From the NCBI RefSeq assembly GCF_018446385.1, contig NC_055992.1:97792947-97856946 (forward strand): DNA of 64,000 bases, read 5' to 3'. The position numbers were made by a program, and so were the translations under genes. Each line of letters opens with the position of its first letter. Position 1 is the stretch's first letter. The stretch is from Zingiber officinale. Taxonomy: Eukaryota > Streptophyta > Magnoliopsida > Zingiberales > Zingiberaceae. Positions 33,103 to 44,640 of this stretch are shown in pieces. The notes under the pieces were generated by a model, which saw only the letters and a list, made by a program, of their open reading frames with translations, ran no database searches and was not told the origin of the DNA.

Positions 33103-36099
33103 GTTCGTCTCTCTCTCTATCGAGTTTTATGAAACTTTTTTTCTTGACGTGGGTCTGTTTATTTGGTTGAATCCGTCGAGAAATTTTCTTCTTTTCCCAT
33201 TTTTCCTTCACCGGCTTCGTTTCTGACGGATTTCTTCATTTTTTTCATGTTCGATTGGATGGTTTGATGCAGTCTTTCTTTTCTCCCAATGAAATGTGAG
33301 GCAGAATGTCATGTATCGGTGTTTATGCTCTTGTACATGCATTGTCATTGAGTGTTCCCTGCCAAAAGCGATCTTTTGAGCGAAAGGAACATCGGGCAAA
33401 CCCTAATTTTTTATTGGGTGTCGCGACAATTGCTTCTGCTAACATCCTCTCCATGAACAGCGGGAATTCGCGTTTGTTGATCTATGAGGCATGTTAGGGT
33501 GTATCACCGAAAGTGTTTCCTGCAAAAGCGATTTATGGGGTAAATGGACATCAACAAACCTTCATTTTTTTTGGATGTCTCGACAATTTATTTTCCTCAA
33601 ATGCCTGTCAAAAACAGGTTTTCATTGAAATTAATCGTTTCCTTTGCCGTATTCTAGCTATTGTTGTTCCGGTTTTCTTTGAATCTTCAGATCTCACACA
33701 TTTGTTCTGAAAGCCCGATGATGGAAAATACATATGAATTTAGAGGCAGTTATGGCTATCTAATGTTGTTAACCGACCCATGCTATTTTATCACCTCCAT
33801 TCTCATCGTAACCTCCGTTACCGCCTCCGCCTCCTCCTCTTCCTCCTCCTCCATTAACTACTTTTGACGTTCTCACTTTCAATGCATGTGAAGGCGAGCT
33901 ACATGAGATGCCATAAACTAATCCTCGATGATTGCTAAAAGCTATGAGATCTGAGGGCTTTTGTGTGTCAGAATGTTCTACACACGAAACAATCGATTTC
34001 TTCATTCTTTCAAATTTGCTTGGATTAAGTTTTCAATGAATGCTCTGTTTGCCGTCTTCAGTTCTGACGTTTTTCCACAAAAAATTGCTATTTGAGCATG
34101 CTGATAGTGTTCATTAGGTAAAGTTTCAACTGTTCTTATTTGATTCTTAATTTATGATGAATGCATCTGAGCTTACTCTTTTTGAAACTTTTAGTAATAG
34201 ATTTAAATACACTTCTGGTATCCTATATACATGAATTGGTACACTCTTATAAATTCTCTCATCCAACTGGCCCTTATTAAAAAAAACTACTTCTAATGTC
34301 CTATATACATGAATTTGTAGACTCTTGTAAATTCTCTAGCAATCCAACTGGCTCTTATTGAACAAGCTACTAATATGTGTCATCCCCATACAAGATGAAT
34401 CAAAGATGACAAAGTAGTAGTCATCCTTGCTATAGTATTGGCCATAAACTCGAAGGATCTGTCTATAGCTGGACATCTCCTGTGTTCTTAAATCTATGTC
34501 TTCATAAATCTGTGATAGGTAGATATTTATAAATAGTACACTATTGATCTAGATTGTTTTGTCCGTCTTTAGTTGGAAGACATCTTAAGGGGAATAACTT
34601 TAATCTCATTTGGGAAGGAGTGATTTGTTCCTAGTGCTTTCAATTGAAATTTTGATGACTTTTAAAAAATAGATAATAACTCTAGGTAATACATTTTTAA
34701 CATATTATCTAGCTTAGCTTCTTGTTTGAGATAGTTGCAACGATCATAATGTGAATTATTTTTTTATTACTCAAATATATATATTTTTTATTTTTTGTAA
34801 AATGTGGATTTACTGGAGACGAACTAGAAGATAAATTTAGTTATTATTTGGATCCGAACACGACAGCTAACAATTCAAGTTAGTTTGCAGGATTGCGATC
34901 TGTTGAAAGAGGATAAGATTGGTCGCACATTAGATTTTGCTCGTTTGTGAGATTGGTAGGGAAGAGTTTATATGGATACTATTTTGTTTATATCTTAGAT
35001 ATATGTTACCATTTGATTTAAAAACTTATGGTTATTTTTGACCGAGATTACTTGAAATGATTTGGTTTTGAATTTTGATATTTGAATTTAGATAAAACTT
35101 TAGTTATTAATGGGGATCCAAACAATATAACTATTCTTTCAAGCTACTTTTCAGGATTGAGGTCTTTTCAGAAGAAGGTTGATGGTACATCATACATGTA
35201 TTAAATCTCACTCCATGTTAAAATGGTGTTGGGAAGATTTGATATGTATACTAAAAGGTATTTTTATAATTTTATATATTTAATTTTTATTTTTTTCAAA
35301 TTTCCTTTAACTTAAAGTAACACATGGAAGATGTCTTTATCACGGAACCGAATCAAACTAGACTTGGGCGGTTGCTTAATCGGGTAATGAACCATTTACT
35401 TGTTGATTGGTTAAAAAGGCTATAATCGTAAATGGTATGGTTCAGAGGATCAATTAACCGCCTATTCAAATCGACGATTCAATCTGTCGTTTCAATGGTT
35501 TTTTTAAAAGTATATTTGTAATATTTATGTAATATTGATCGTGTGCTTCAATTAATCTATGCTATTTTTTATTTAAATTAATTAACATATTTATCTCGAA
35601 TTAGATCATGTGAGATTAATCTACCTTTTTATTTAAATAAAATGTTTAACCTATTTGCCTTACAATTTTTGATGTGGTCTATTTTATCTTTAATTCTCAA
35701 GTTGTTTTTTTGAATTATCTAATATGGGATTATTCTATTGTTAATTTATTAATTTTACTGAACTTTATGATTTTATTTTATTTATTTAATATTAAATTCT
35801 AAAATAAGTAAATAACTTATTTGATAAGGATTATTTAATTCGGATAGTAATTTTTATAAAAAAGAAATAGTTTTTAATAATAAAATTATATATATAATTT
35901 ATTTTAAAAAATTATATGTATAGTAAAAATTATTATTTATATATAATTTTAAAATATTTTTTTAAAATAATAGTCTTGAATTGTCTTGGATAATCATGAA
36001 TTGTGAACTGAATCTTGAATGGATAGTTTTGAATTGCGAATGATAATAGTGTTGAACAATTAAAGTTAAGGGTTTCATGAATAATTTTAAATTGTTGGA
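33103..36099. other. Intron-like or intergenic DNA
   Basis: No supported exons. It includes an ~80-bp tandem duplication at about 34211-34375 (CCTATATACATGAATT...CAACTGGC). It also has two diverged direct copies of a ~180-bp segment at about 34830 and 35100 (TTAGTTATTA...GGATCC(G/A)AACA, GATTG(C/A)G(A/G)TCT). A minus-strand glycine-rich ORF (34005-33769) is not recognised. Confidence 0.4.
34211..34375. repeat. ~80-bp tandem duplication
   Basis: Two copies of ACTTCT(G/A)(G/A)T(A/G)TCCTATATAC followed by ATGAATT(G/T)GTA(C/G)ACTCTT and CAACTGGC(C/T)CTTATT. Confidence 0.75.
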
Positions 36100-38035
36100 T
36101 TTGATATAGTTCTATACCAGACTCTATTAAGTAAAACAAGCAGGTTAAGTCTGGGGTTCTTCAATTCATAAATACATTCATTCCATCTCCAACTGTAACT
36201 AACTAACCACTTGGTCAATTTCATCTATCCTTGTTAAAAAGCCATTGGAGTTCATTTAATAAGCCATTGGAGTTCATTTAATAGAAATTGGTTTTTGCTT
36301 CTCATGTCATATTAGCTTACATTTGACTACTGCATCTTTCCTTTCCTTTATTTTTATTTGTTTTCATTCCGTGTAGAAGTAAACTCTCTAAATTTATACT
36401 AATCTTTCTTTAAGTGATCTTACAATAAACAAGAGTTTTCTATTGTAAATGAGTTCAGAGCAATTAACAAATTTTGTTGAGCCTAATATGATTTCATATC
36501 AAACTCACATGGAATTGATTCTTTTGATAATATTTTAATATAATTAGAGAAGTCGAAATAAGTAAAGGAAGGCATTGTTAGATTTCTTGTAATTTCAAAA
36601 ATCTACAAGATTTAAAATGAGTTCAATCGGACCTGTTTTGATTAACATGTATCTTATATAGGACTATATCAGGCTCCTATTAGGTAAAAGAAGTAGGTTA
36701 GGTCTGGGGTCATTCAATTCATAAACATATTCATTCTATCTCCAATTGAAATAATCTTTGTTAGAAAGCTGTTGAAGTTCATTTAAGAGAAATTGGTTTT
36801 ACTTTTCATGCTATATTTGCTTACGCCTGACCTCGTATATTCTCTTTCCTTTATTTGTTTTTGAATTTTGTGTAAAAACAAACACTCTAAATTTATATCA
36901 AACTTACTTTCCTTAAGTGATCTTACAATGAACTTGAGTTTTTCTATTGTAAATGAGAATGGAGCAATCAATGAATTTTGTTGGGCCTAATAGGCTTGAT
37001 ATGGTTCTATATTGATATACTCCTCTCGGATGGGTCTAGTGGTCAACGTATGAGGTATTATCATCATGAGGTATGAGGCTCGAATCTTGGTAAAGTTGAG
37101 ATAAATGTCTCCTTTATGTGTTAGTCACTATTCTAAAGGCTAGTAGTTGTCTATGATTACCTCCTTTGTGTTGATCTTGGGACGTGTTGGTGGGGGTGTT
37201 GGGAGCGAGCGTATTCGCCTTTTACCATCATATTAGATCTACATTTGTTTGATTTTTTTAATAATATTTTAATACTTATAGAGAAGTTAAAATAAATGAA
37301 GGGCATCATTGGAGTTCTTGCAACTTCAGAAATCTACGAGATCCGAAATGAATCTAATTGGACTTGTTTAGGTTCATCATTGGGTTTTGGTTCACTGGAC
37401 GAACTTATTTCAAGTTCTGTGGATTTTTGAGATTGTAAGGAGTCTAATGGTGTCCTCCATTGCTTATTTCAATTTATCTAAAGGTGTTAAAATATTATAA
37501 AAAAATTGGCACAACATGGGCATGATATGGAATATTATTAGGCCCTATTAGGTAAAAAGAAGCGAGTCAGGTCTGGGGTTCTTCAATTTATAAACATGTT
37601 CATTTCATCTCCAACTGAAACCAATCGACCAATCGAATCTCATCTATCCTTATTAGAAAGTTGTTGGAGTTTATTCAAGAGAAATTTGTTTTGCTTTTCG
37701 TGTAATATTAGCTTAGACTTGACCCCCTCATTCTCCCTTTCCTTTATTTGTTTTTGAATTTCGTGATCTTCAAATTTATTGTACATGTGTTTTTCCATTA
37801 TAAATGAGTATAGAGCAAGTAATGAATTTGATTGATATGGAATTATATCATGTTCACGGTTCATATTAGATCTATTTTGGATTGATTTTTTTTTTATAAT
37901 ATTTTGACACATTTGAAGAAGCCTTAATAAGTAATGGAGGGTAGCTAGACTGCTTGTAAATTCAAAAATACACAGGATCTAAAATGAGTCTAATAAGACT
38001 TGTCTAGGCTTATTAATTAGTTTTGATTAAAATTT
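36100..38035. repeat. ~530-bp diverged tandem repeat, three copies
   Basis: Copies begin at about 36100, 36651 and 37520. Shared landmarks in order are CTATTA(A/G)GTAAAA, AGGTCTGGGGT, CATTC(C/T)ATCTCCAA, GAGAAATTGGTTTT, TTTCCTTTATTTGTTTT, ATTGTAAATGAG, AATATTTTAATA and AATC(T/C)ACAAGAT. Copy 2 is lengthened by a SINE. The copies differ at perhaps one site in five by eye, so the array is old. A partial further copy may start near 38170. No protein is encoded. Confidence 0.75.
37021..37225 (+). mobile_element. tRNA-derived SINE within the repeat copy
   Basis: It interrupts copy 2 of the 530-bp repeat, and flanking sequence resumes after it. The box A-like GGGTCTAGTGGTCAACG and box B-like GAGGCTCGAATCTTGG lie ~45 bp apart, as in polymerase III promoters. 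The 3' part (TGTGTTAGTCACTATTC, GGACGTGTTGGTGGGGGTGT, GCGTATTCGCC) is non-tRNA body. It is unlike the Au element at 23651, so a different family. A clean target duplication was not fixed. Confidence 0.68.
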
Positions 38036-38358
38036 ATTGATCGATCTAAAAATATCAAATTATAATCATTTCAGGTTTTGGGAATTTTTAAGATTATGAT
38101 ATGTTCTCCATTAATTATTTCGACTTCTTCGAATATATTAAAATATTATTAAAAAATTAATTAAATCTTAAATATTGTGGCCTAATATAATTTACATATC
38201 ATACTCACGTTATGTATGCAAGCATGCAAAAGAGAAAAGAAAGGAAAGAGAGGGATTGCATATACAGGTGAGAAGAGAGAAACAAATGACAGAGAAAAAA
38301 AATAGATTTGCCCAGAGAGCTAAAACGGGAAGAACTCATAATTGAATGTGTGCAATTC

Positions 38359-38650
38359 GAAAATTTGTGGGCACCTTTTAATAAATCATCAAATTATAAT
38401 TGTTATAATTGTGTAGCTCTATAATAATATTAAAATAAAAAATGTTTTTTTAAAAATAAAATGTATGAGCTTTTGGTAATGTTTTTTTAAAAAAAATACC
38501 TTTCGAAAATTTATGGACGTTTTTTGTTAAATTGTCAAATTGTAATTGTTATAATTGTGTAGCGCTATAATACTATTAAAATAAAAAATATTTTTTAAAA
38601 ATAAAATGTATGAGCTTTTGGTAATATTTTTTTAAAAAAAATATCTTTCG
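38359..38650. repeat. ~145-bp tandem duplication
   Basis: Two adjacent copies start CGAAAATTTGTGG at 38358 and CGAAAATTTATGG at 38504. Both include TATAATTGTTATAATTGTGT and ATGTATGAGCTTTTGGTAAT. A third start (CGAAGATTTT) follows at 38649. Confidence 0.85.
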
Positions 38651-38963
38651 AAGATTTTAATAAAAAATATGTCATTTTAGTTTTGCATTATTTCTCGGAA
38701 ATCCTTTTTATTATTATGATCATTTACAATTTTTTTTTAATGAAACTGGTACAAAAGAACTCCAGTGACAAACATATAGAGAATATCCTCCCACAAATGG
38801 CGAACAAGGAGAATCTCTTTTGGTTTGAAATTGATGCATACAGACTCCATACAGTCTCAGGAAAACAACATGCAACTTCAGAAAACGTACAGAAGATTTC
38901 TATCCACTTCTCAAACTAAACGGGAGGGATATCTTTTTTATTATTACGATGAAATTCTTCCTA

Positions 38964-39137
38964 TCAGTTTGCTTGCAGCCTCCTAATGTATGCAGCTGAA
39001 GCAGGTGGAGTATGAGCACCTGGACGGTGCCGAGTTCTTAAATCATCGACGATGGCCGGCGGCGCCGCACACGGCCGTTCTAAGTCAACAAGTACACTGG
39101 TACAAAAATGTCGTCCAGTAAAGAAGAAAAAGGTCAT
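38964..39137 (-). CDS. Small GC-rich ORF of 57 codons, function unknown
   Basis: The minus strand from ATG at 39137 to TGA at 38964 gives 57 residues: MTFFFFTGRHFCTSVLVDLE, then RPCAAPPAIVDDLRTRHRPG and AHTPPASAAYIRRLQAN. The last two thirds are markedly GC-rich inside AT-rich spacer, as expected of coding sequence. The hydrophobic start is compatible with a weak signal peptide, and the proline/arginine-rich tail with a small secreted or regulatory peptide. No known peptide motif (CLE, CEP, PSY, IDA, RALF) is present. It could equally be the last exon of a longer gene or a decayed remnant. Not recognised. Confidence 0.3.
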   Translation of the reverse strand: MTFFFFTGRHFCTSVLVDLERPCAAPPAIVDDLRTRHRPGAHTPPASAAYIRRLQAN

Positions 39138-39858
39138 AATAATGGAGACTCATGGGTCGTCTTCTTTTCTGGTACACATCTCTTTCATCTCCCATTATCA
39201 ACCACCCACAAACTAACCTGGTTCATGCTTTAATAATTAGGGAAAAGCTCACATCCCTCTCTACACCACCCAGCTCGACTGCTGCCTCCAGACGCTGAGC
39301 ATCCGAAAACAAAAATAATATAATTCATCCTAAACGGTTCGGTATCACCCGTCCCATAAAAATATACAGACAAATTAATTTAATTATAAAATATATTTTA
39401 TCCTAAAAACGGTCTTTTGTATAGGAAAGCTTAGACATTAATAAGGCATTTTGCCTTGATTGCGTGGGAAATGGGACCTACGCTATATCTAAAACAGAGG
39501 AAGAATTCTAAAATTTATAAGTACCATTGTACCAAGCTTCAATAAACATGGATGTAAACATTTCAATAACATAAATATCGCACTTAAATGTAGTTGTACT
39601 TTACAACTAACATGTTAGGTACATTTTATAATATTTTTTAATCTATTTTTTTAATTTTTTGAACAAATTAGACGACCTATCCAATTTCATGAAAATTTAT
39701 CATTGGCCATCATGATAAATTTAAAAACGCTAATGACTCATCATTTTATAGTCCAAGTTTCAAGATTATCTTTCCACTGAAAAAATTAGTCGACAATGCA
39801 CTGTAATTAAGTATCGTTCATAAATGCTTAGTTAACTGTCGGTGTATTTTGCCATTGC
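39138..39858. other. Spacer, no gene recognised
   Basis: Could include the leader of the small ORF. A CTATACAAAAG motif on the minus strand near 39422 is a weak TATA candidate. Otherwise AT-rich. Confidence 0.3.
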
Positions 39859-40517
39859 ACCAAGAGTAGGACTGTAAATGAATCAAACGTTCGTGAATAA
39901 ACTTAGTATTCGACTTGATAAAAACTTATTTATGTTCGTTCAATATAAATAAGATTAATTAAACAAACAAGTTTGAACAACTTATTAAGATAAACAAACA
40001 AACTTAACATATGTGTTCAGCTCGTTAATGTTCGTGAACAACGTTCGTGAATAATATTCATGAACAACGTTCATAAACAATATTCGTGAACAACGTTCGT
40101 GAACAATATTCATGAACCATATTTATAAATAAAATTCTTTTCAATATTTTAAATAAATAATAAAATAAAATAAAATAAATAAATAAATTTAAATTATCAA
40201 TTTTAATAATCAATCAAACAATTAAAAGTTTCAAACAATCAAACAAACTTGAATTGAGAGTTTGATAACATCTAAACAAACCAAACTCGAACCAAGCTCA
40301 AGTCAAGCTCGAATTGAGAGTTTGATAATATCTAAATAAACCAAGTTCAAGTTAAGTTTTAAACAAGCTCAATCTCATAAAAAATAAACTAAGCCAAGCT
40401 TGAACACTCATTTCAAAAGCTTGGTTCATTTTAAGTTCGGCCCAGCTCGATTATTTTATCAAACAAACTTGAACATCTTAAAACTCGGCTCGACTCATTT
40501 ACAATCCTAACAAAGAG
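39859..40517. mobile_element. hAT-type MITE, 643 bp
   Basis: The element runs 39867-40509. The tips TAGGACTGTAAATGAATC and (inverted) TAGGATTGTAAATGAGTC agree at 16 of 18 positions. The 8-bp flanks ACCAAGAG (39859-39866) and ACAAAGAG (40510-40517) agree at 7 of 8, as expected of an old hAT target duplication. There is no transposase. The body contains subterminal AAGCTCGAATTGAGAGTTTG repeats and a 13-bp minisatellite. Confidence 0.88.
40030..40120. repeat. 13-bp minisatellite in the MITE
   Basis: Seven consecutive units of GTTCGTGAACAAC and its variants ATTCATGAACAAC and GTTCGTGAATAAT. Units alternate between G and A starts. Confidence 0.9.
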
Positions 40518-43010
40518 AAAAAGTTTACTAATCATCTCAATAGAGAGGAGCCATGCTGTGGCACAATTTAACCTATCTCAGTTGTCATGTGCTAGCATCA
40601 GTCGATGGAAGAAACAAAACGAGATCGGTTAAAAATAAAAAGACAAGTTAAATTATGTAATTCGTCAAAAGATATTTTTTAAAAATAAAACCTGATAAGA
40701 TATTTTGTATTTAAAATATCCTCTATTCTAATATTATTATATCAATTATTTTATAATTGTTACAATATATAACAGCTCTTTTATATAGCTACTGTAATTT
40801 GAAAAATTAATTATTTTTTATTATACACAAAATATTATTAAATTAAAATATTCTTTATCAATTTAATTAAAATTATTTAAACTCCTTATTGATCAAAATC
40901 ACTCGATAACTATTCACGATTTTAGTTGAATCATTAAACCATATATCATAAATTTTAAATATTATTATATTAAAATATTCTTTATTTACATTAGTCTTGT
41001 ATAGCTGTTACATGAGATAGCAATTGATCGTAACTGCTGCTACAGCAGTTTTCTAAAATAAAATATCCAGTGACACGTCTTCTGACTTTTTTTTTATTGA
41101 ACAAAAAAGACCTTTCACCCCCTTTTAATTTTTTCCTCTAAACTAACACCGAATCTTTTAATTTTTTCCTCTAAACTTGCACCGAATCGAAACGCCTGGT
41201 CCGGCCAAATAAGGATCGTTAGAATAAATTCGTGCTACGTCCTATTTTTTTTTTAAAAAAAATCTATAAATACATCATAAATAGAGATCAAATCACAAAT
41301 ACTGATAATAATTTAACGTCCTTTCATTGCACCGTAACCCATATCTTAATATCTACATATCTTACCCCTTCAGATCAAATGAGGATGGAAGGGAGATGCA
41401 AAAATGATAAAAAAAAAAAATCTAAATCACTCATCACTCATCCATGAATGACCCACCACTTAACACTTTCACAAATGAAATGACAACCTGGCGGCCGTAT
41501 GCCTAAACAACTTACACGCCTAACAACTGATCGATTATAAACTGACCCATCATTTATCTCCCTTCACATCTCTTTTTACTACCATCATAAAAAGAAATGA
41601 CAAGAACCTGCGTCTAACTAAAGGCCCCACTGTGATCTATTGTGTTTTATTAGCAATTAGTTCGAGGGAGTCTAGTTTAGTTTAGGCACAACTCTCTCAA
41701 GGCTCACGCTAACACAGAAGAGATTAAAAGCTATGAAACAGACAGTGATAGATAATTTCTAAAGTTTTTCTGTTAAAACAGAGAGAGAGTGTGTGTGAGT
41801 GTATGAGCATCAGTTTTATCCATGTCCCAAACATCCACCAAAATCATCTACTTTATCTTTGTTTTCATGACCATCAAAGTCTGACTTCATCTGGCACCAC
41901 TTCATGATGTTCAGAATTCAATAAGCACAATATCAACGTCCACTCTCTAATTAAAATAGTCATTTCTTGATCTAAAAGCTAAAGATTCGGATTAAAAAAA
42001 AATCACCGGTTGCCTGATGAGAAGTATTATAACGTATCCATATGGCTGACTGTTCTTGCAAAGCTCAATATGTTTTCTTTTTCTAACCATTAGAATCTCT
42101 ATGAAGTTGCCTGATCTAGGGAAGTCAGTAAACATATTAACATAATCAACTCTAGTTAAGTTCAACCAAGATAAAAGCTTTGCTAAACTATGTAGCCAAG
42201 GTTACTAATACCGGGTTTTGAAAATAAGTCAAATGAAGGAAATCATAAATAGTGAGCATCTCCTTCTCGATCTGATAAGGAACAACAACATAGGAAGTTA
42301 TGATAATAGAGGAGAAGATATGAAAAAAATGTAGGCTGAGAAAATCAATCACAATCATACTTCAAGACAAGGTCCCATATAAACCTAATCCAGAATGAGT
42401 GGGCAATAGCTTGATGAGCACATAAGAGGTCCCACAATGATATAAGATTTCCAAATCACTATGATTCTTTCATCCAAACTCTAATTCAATATTCTTCTCC
42501 TCTAATAATTCATATGATGGCTTTTGTTAATCAAGCACTTTGCCTTTAGAAGCCATTAAGAAGCACCACTAGAGAAGTTGGTCTTAGAAACTTCAATCTA
42601 TCAGTTGATTCAGTTCTATCCATTTCACTTCCCAAAAGAAAAAATGCAATAGATAAGAAATCCTGAAGTTAAATCATTGGCAATTGTGTAAAACACTCTT
42701 AAGACACCTTCCTTTCCCAAACTTAATCCATGGAGAAAGATAATTCACATGCACACAAGGAAAAAAAATCTATGGTTGATCAAAGGAAGAAAGACAACTT
42801 GTTATATTGGATGCAAAACTCAATCCACAGTTGGATTTGATCTGATCGAAGTATTTCATTAGTAATAACATGATTCAACTCACTCCCTTGTCCCTCCTAC
42901 CTAAAACAACTGTGAAATATTATGCTACTAAGTATAGACATGGAAAAGAAGCTAAGAAGAAGGAAGGTGACAGGAAAGGTTTTTTTTTTTTTTTCTCAGT
43001 TCGAAGTACC
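40518..43010. other. Intergenic, no gene recognised
   Basis: AT-rich. It contains a 34-bp tandem pair at about 41121-41188 (CTTTTAATTTTTTCCTCTAA then ACACCGAAT or GCACCGAAT) and an A15 tract (minus strand) at 42994-42980 next to the carrier stop codon. Plus- and minus-strand ORFs are short and without content. Confidence 0.4.
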
Positions 43011-44021
43011 TTAACGGGGCTCTTTGGCTGAAAGCCTCTTCAGGAACTCATAGGTGGTGATCATGGTGGTGGCAGATAATGACATGGAAGCCCACCTCGG
43101 ACCCAGGCCTCGGTAGCAAGCTCCCCAACCTCCTTCTCTGAGAAGGCTCCTCACAGTTCGCCCAATCGTCATTCTCTCACCTTCGCCGTCCAACACCTGC
43201 ATCCTTGTCTTGATGGTGTCGAGCGGCATCGTCACCACCGCCGACGCTCCACCTGCCACCGCAGCGCTCAACCCTTGGACCGCCATCACCGTGCCGTATC
43301 CCGGCCTCAACTCACAGCCGCCTTCGGTCATGCGGCAGCCGATGCCGCTCCAGATTAGTTTTTGAGAAAGGTAGTAGGAGGCCCACCAAACGGCATTTGA
43401 TGGCGCGTAGGTGAGGATCGACATCCCGAACCCTCGGTAGAGTCCTCGGAGGCCATCGGAGTAAAGGATCTTCCTGAAGGCGTCTACGCCGCCGCGGTAC
43501 TTGGCAGCGGCAGCGGAGCTCTGCACCATGAGGCGTTGGCTGATCACATCGATCGGCGTCCATACAAACTGGGCCGCGATGGCCGCGCTGAGCCCGGCAG
43601 CAGCGGAAGCGGCAGCTGTAGCAGCAGGCTCCGGGACCCCGAAGCGGAGGGTGACGGTGCCAACAGCGCTCTTTGTGGCCTCGAGCGCGCCCATGTAAAG
43701 CGCCCGCGCGGGCACGGTACCCGCGAGGGAGGTGGCAAAGCCACGGTAGAACCCACGGGGACCCTCGTGGCGGAGAATGGAGGCCACTGCGCGGAGGCAC
43801 GGCGGCGGTGGTTGCGCCACCTGGATCCGCGTCTTGACCACCACCGCCGGGTACAGAGCCGCAGACACGCCGGAGAAAAGTCCAGCCCCAAGGACGAAGA
43901 ACCGCCACTTGTCGAGCATCTCCCAGTCCACCTCCGCCGGCAAGTGGATTTCTCCCGATGCCGTCGCCGACGCCCTCTCCTCCTCCTCCTCCTCCACCTC
44001 TGTGGCGGTCATATAGCTCAT
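43011..44021 (-). CDS. Mitochondrial carrier, SLC25A44-like
   Basis: Intronless coding region of 336 residues. Three mitochondrial-carrier repeats are seen. The odd-helix signatures are YPAVVVKTR (58-63), TPIDVISQR (156-161) and MPLDTIKTR (266-271). Each is followed by an (E/D)G-x-x-G-x-YRG(F/L)-type half: EGPRGFYRGF (86-95), DGLRGLYRGF (189-198) and EGGWGACYRGL (296-306). Six membrane helices are expected in the inner mitochondrial membrane. The first signature lacks the usual acidic residue and the second has serine at its last position, as in the SLC25A44 clade (plant At5g15640, At1g72820 and At5g26200 group). The mammalian member moves branched-chain amino acids; the plant substrate is not established. 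The acidic N-terminus (residues 8-15) is not a cleavable presequence. It looks intact. The start is the first Met. Confidence 0.95.
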   Translation of the reverse strand: MSYMTATEVEEEEEERASATASGEIHLPAEVDWEMLDKWRFFVLGAGLFSGVSAALYPAVVVKTRIQVAQPPPPCLRAVASILRHEGPRGFYRGFATSLAGTVPARALYMGALEATKSAVGTVTLRFGVPEPAATAAASAAAGLSAAIAAQFVWTPIDVISQRLMVQSSAAAAKYRGGVDAFRKILYSDGLRGLYRGFGMSILTYAPSNAVWWASYYLSQKLIWSGIGCRMTEGGCELRPGYGTVMAVQGLSAAVAGGASAVVTMPLDTIKTRMQVLDGEGERMTIGRTVRSLLREGGWGACYRGLGPRWASMSLSATTMITTYEFLKRLSAKEPR

Positions 44022-44613
44022 CTCGCCTCCTCTCTCTCAAACCCTCAACCTCTCCTCCATCTCTGAAAACCTATTCACGGGAAAAAGGTAAAAGAAGAAG
44101 AAGTACGAGCAGCGAAGATTCTCCCTCGAGAAGTGATCCTCATATCGGTAATCTCACCGGCCAGGAACCACGCGGAGAACCCGATCCACAATTGGGACGA
44201 ACAATCGACGACGAAGAAGAAGAGAGGGAAGACGACGATACGGTGCCTCGCTCCCGGCAGTTAACGCTAGTGGCGTCCGAACTGGTTATTGGATTTACAA
44301 GGGGCTTTATTGCATATATTTATAGACATCACGACCGCAAAGCCATGGGACACGCGTCGCTGTCTAGTTAGTCAGTAGCTGATAGGAGCTGCCCAGTTTA
44401 GTTCACCGGCAGACCGAGCTGACGACAAGCCACCGGCATCTGCCGGTGAACACACTTTCCGCTGCACACGGTACAAGTTGAGCATCTCTAAATTATTCGG
44501 AGAGTAACGTTACGTTACACATTTAAGCCCACGCTTTACCTGCATGATGATTGGATTAACCCATGGCGTACGGATTTTGTACGCTTCGGAAGAAGATCTT
44601 GTTTGTCCCCGGC
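44022..44613 (-). promoter_or_regulatory. Leader and promoter of the carrier gene
   Basis: A TATA box on the minus strand (CTATAAATATATG, about 44317-44325) lies ~300 bp before the ATG, implying a leader of roughly 270 bp. The sequence between is GA-rich and GC-rich. Plus-strand ORFs here are antisense noise. Confidence 0.6.
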
Positions 44614-44640
44614 GCTGCTGCTGCTGCTGCTGCTGCTGCT
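44614..44640. repeat. (GCT)9 microsatellite
   Basis: Nine uninterrupted GCT triplets about 590 bp upstream of the carrier start codon. Confidence 0.97.

Noticed and set aside
33769-34005. Minus-strand 78-codon ORF with a glycine-rich stretch (VVNGGGGRGGGGGGNGGYDE)
   Set aside because: The glycine run comes from a CCTCC/CCGCC simple repeat. No homologous domain, splice partner or promoter was evident, although a chloroplast-protein N-terminus cannot be excluded.
43312-44066. Several long ORFs overlapping the carrier gene in other frames (176 codons plus strand, 242 codons minus strand)
   Set aside because: They are shadows of the GC-rich carrier reading frame. Their composition is arginine/alanine-rich noise.
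44614-44640. GCT repeat as a possible polyalanine or polyleucine coding tract
   Set aside because: The ORFs containing it are short and lie upstream of the carrier promoter. It is treated as a simple microsatellite.
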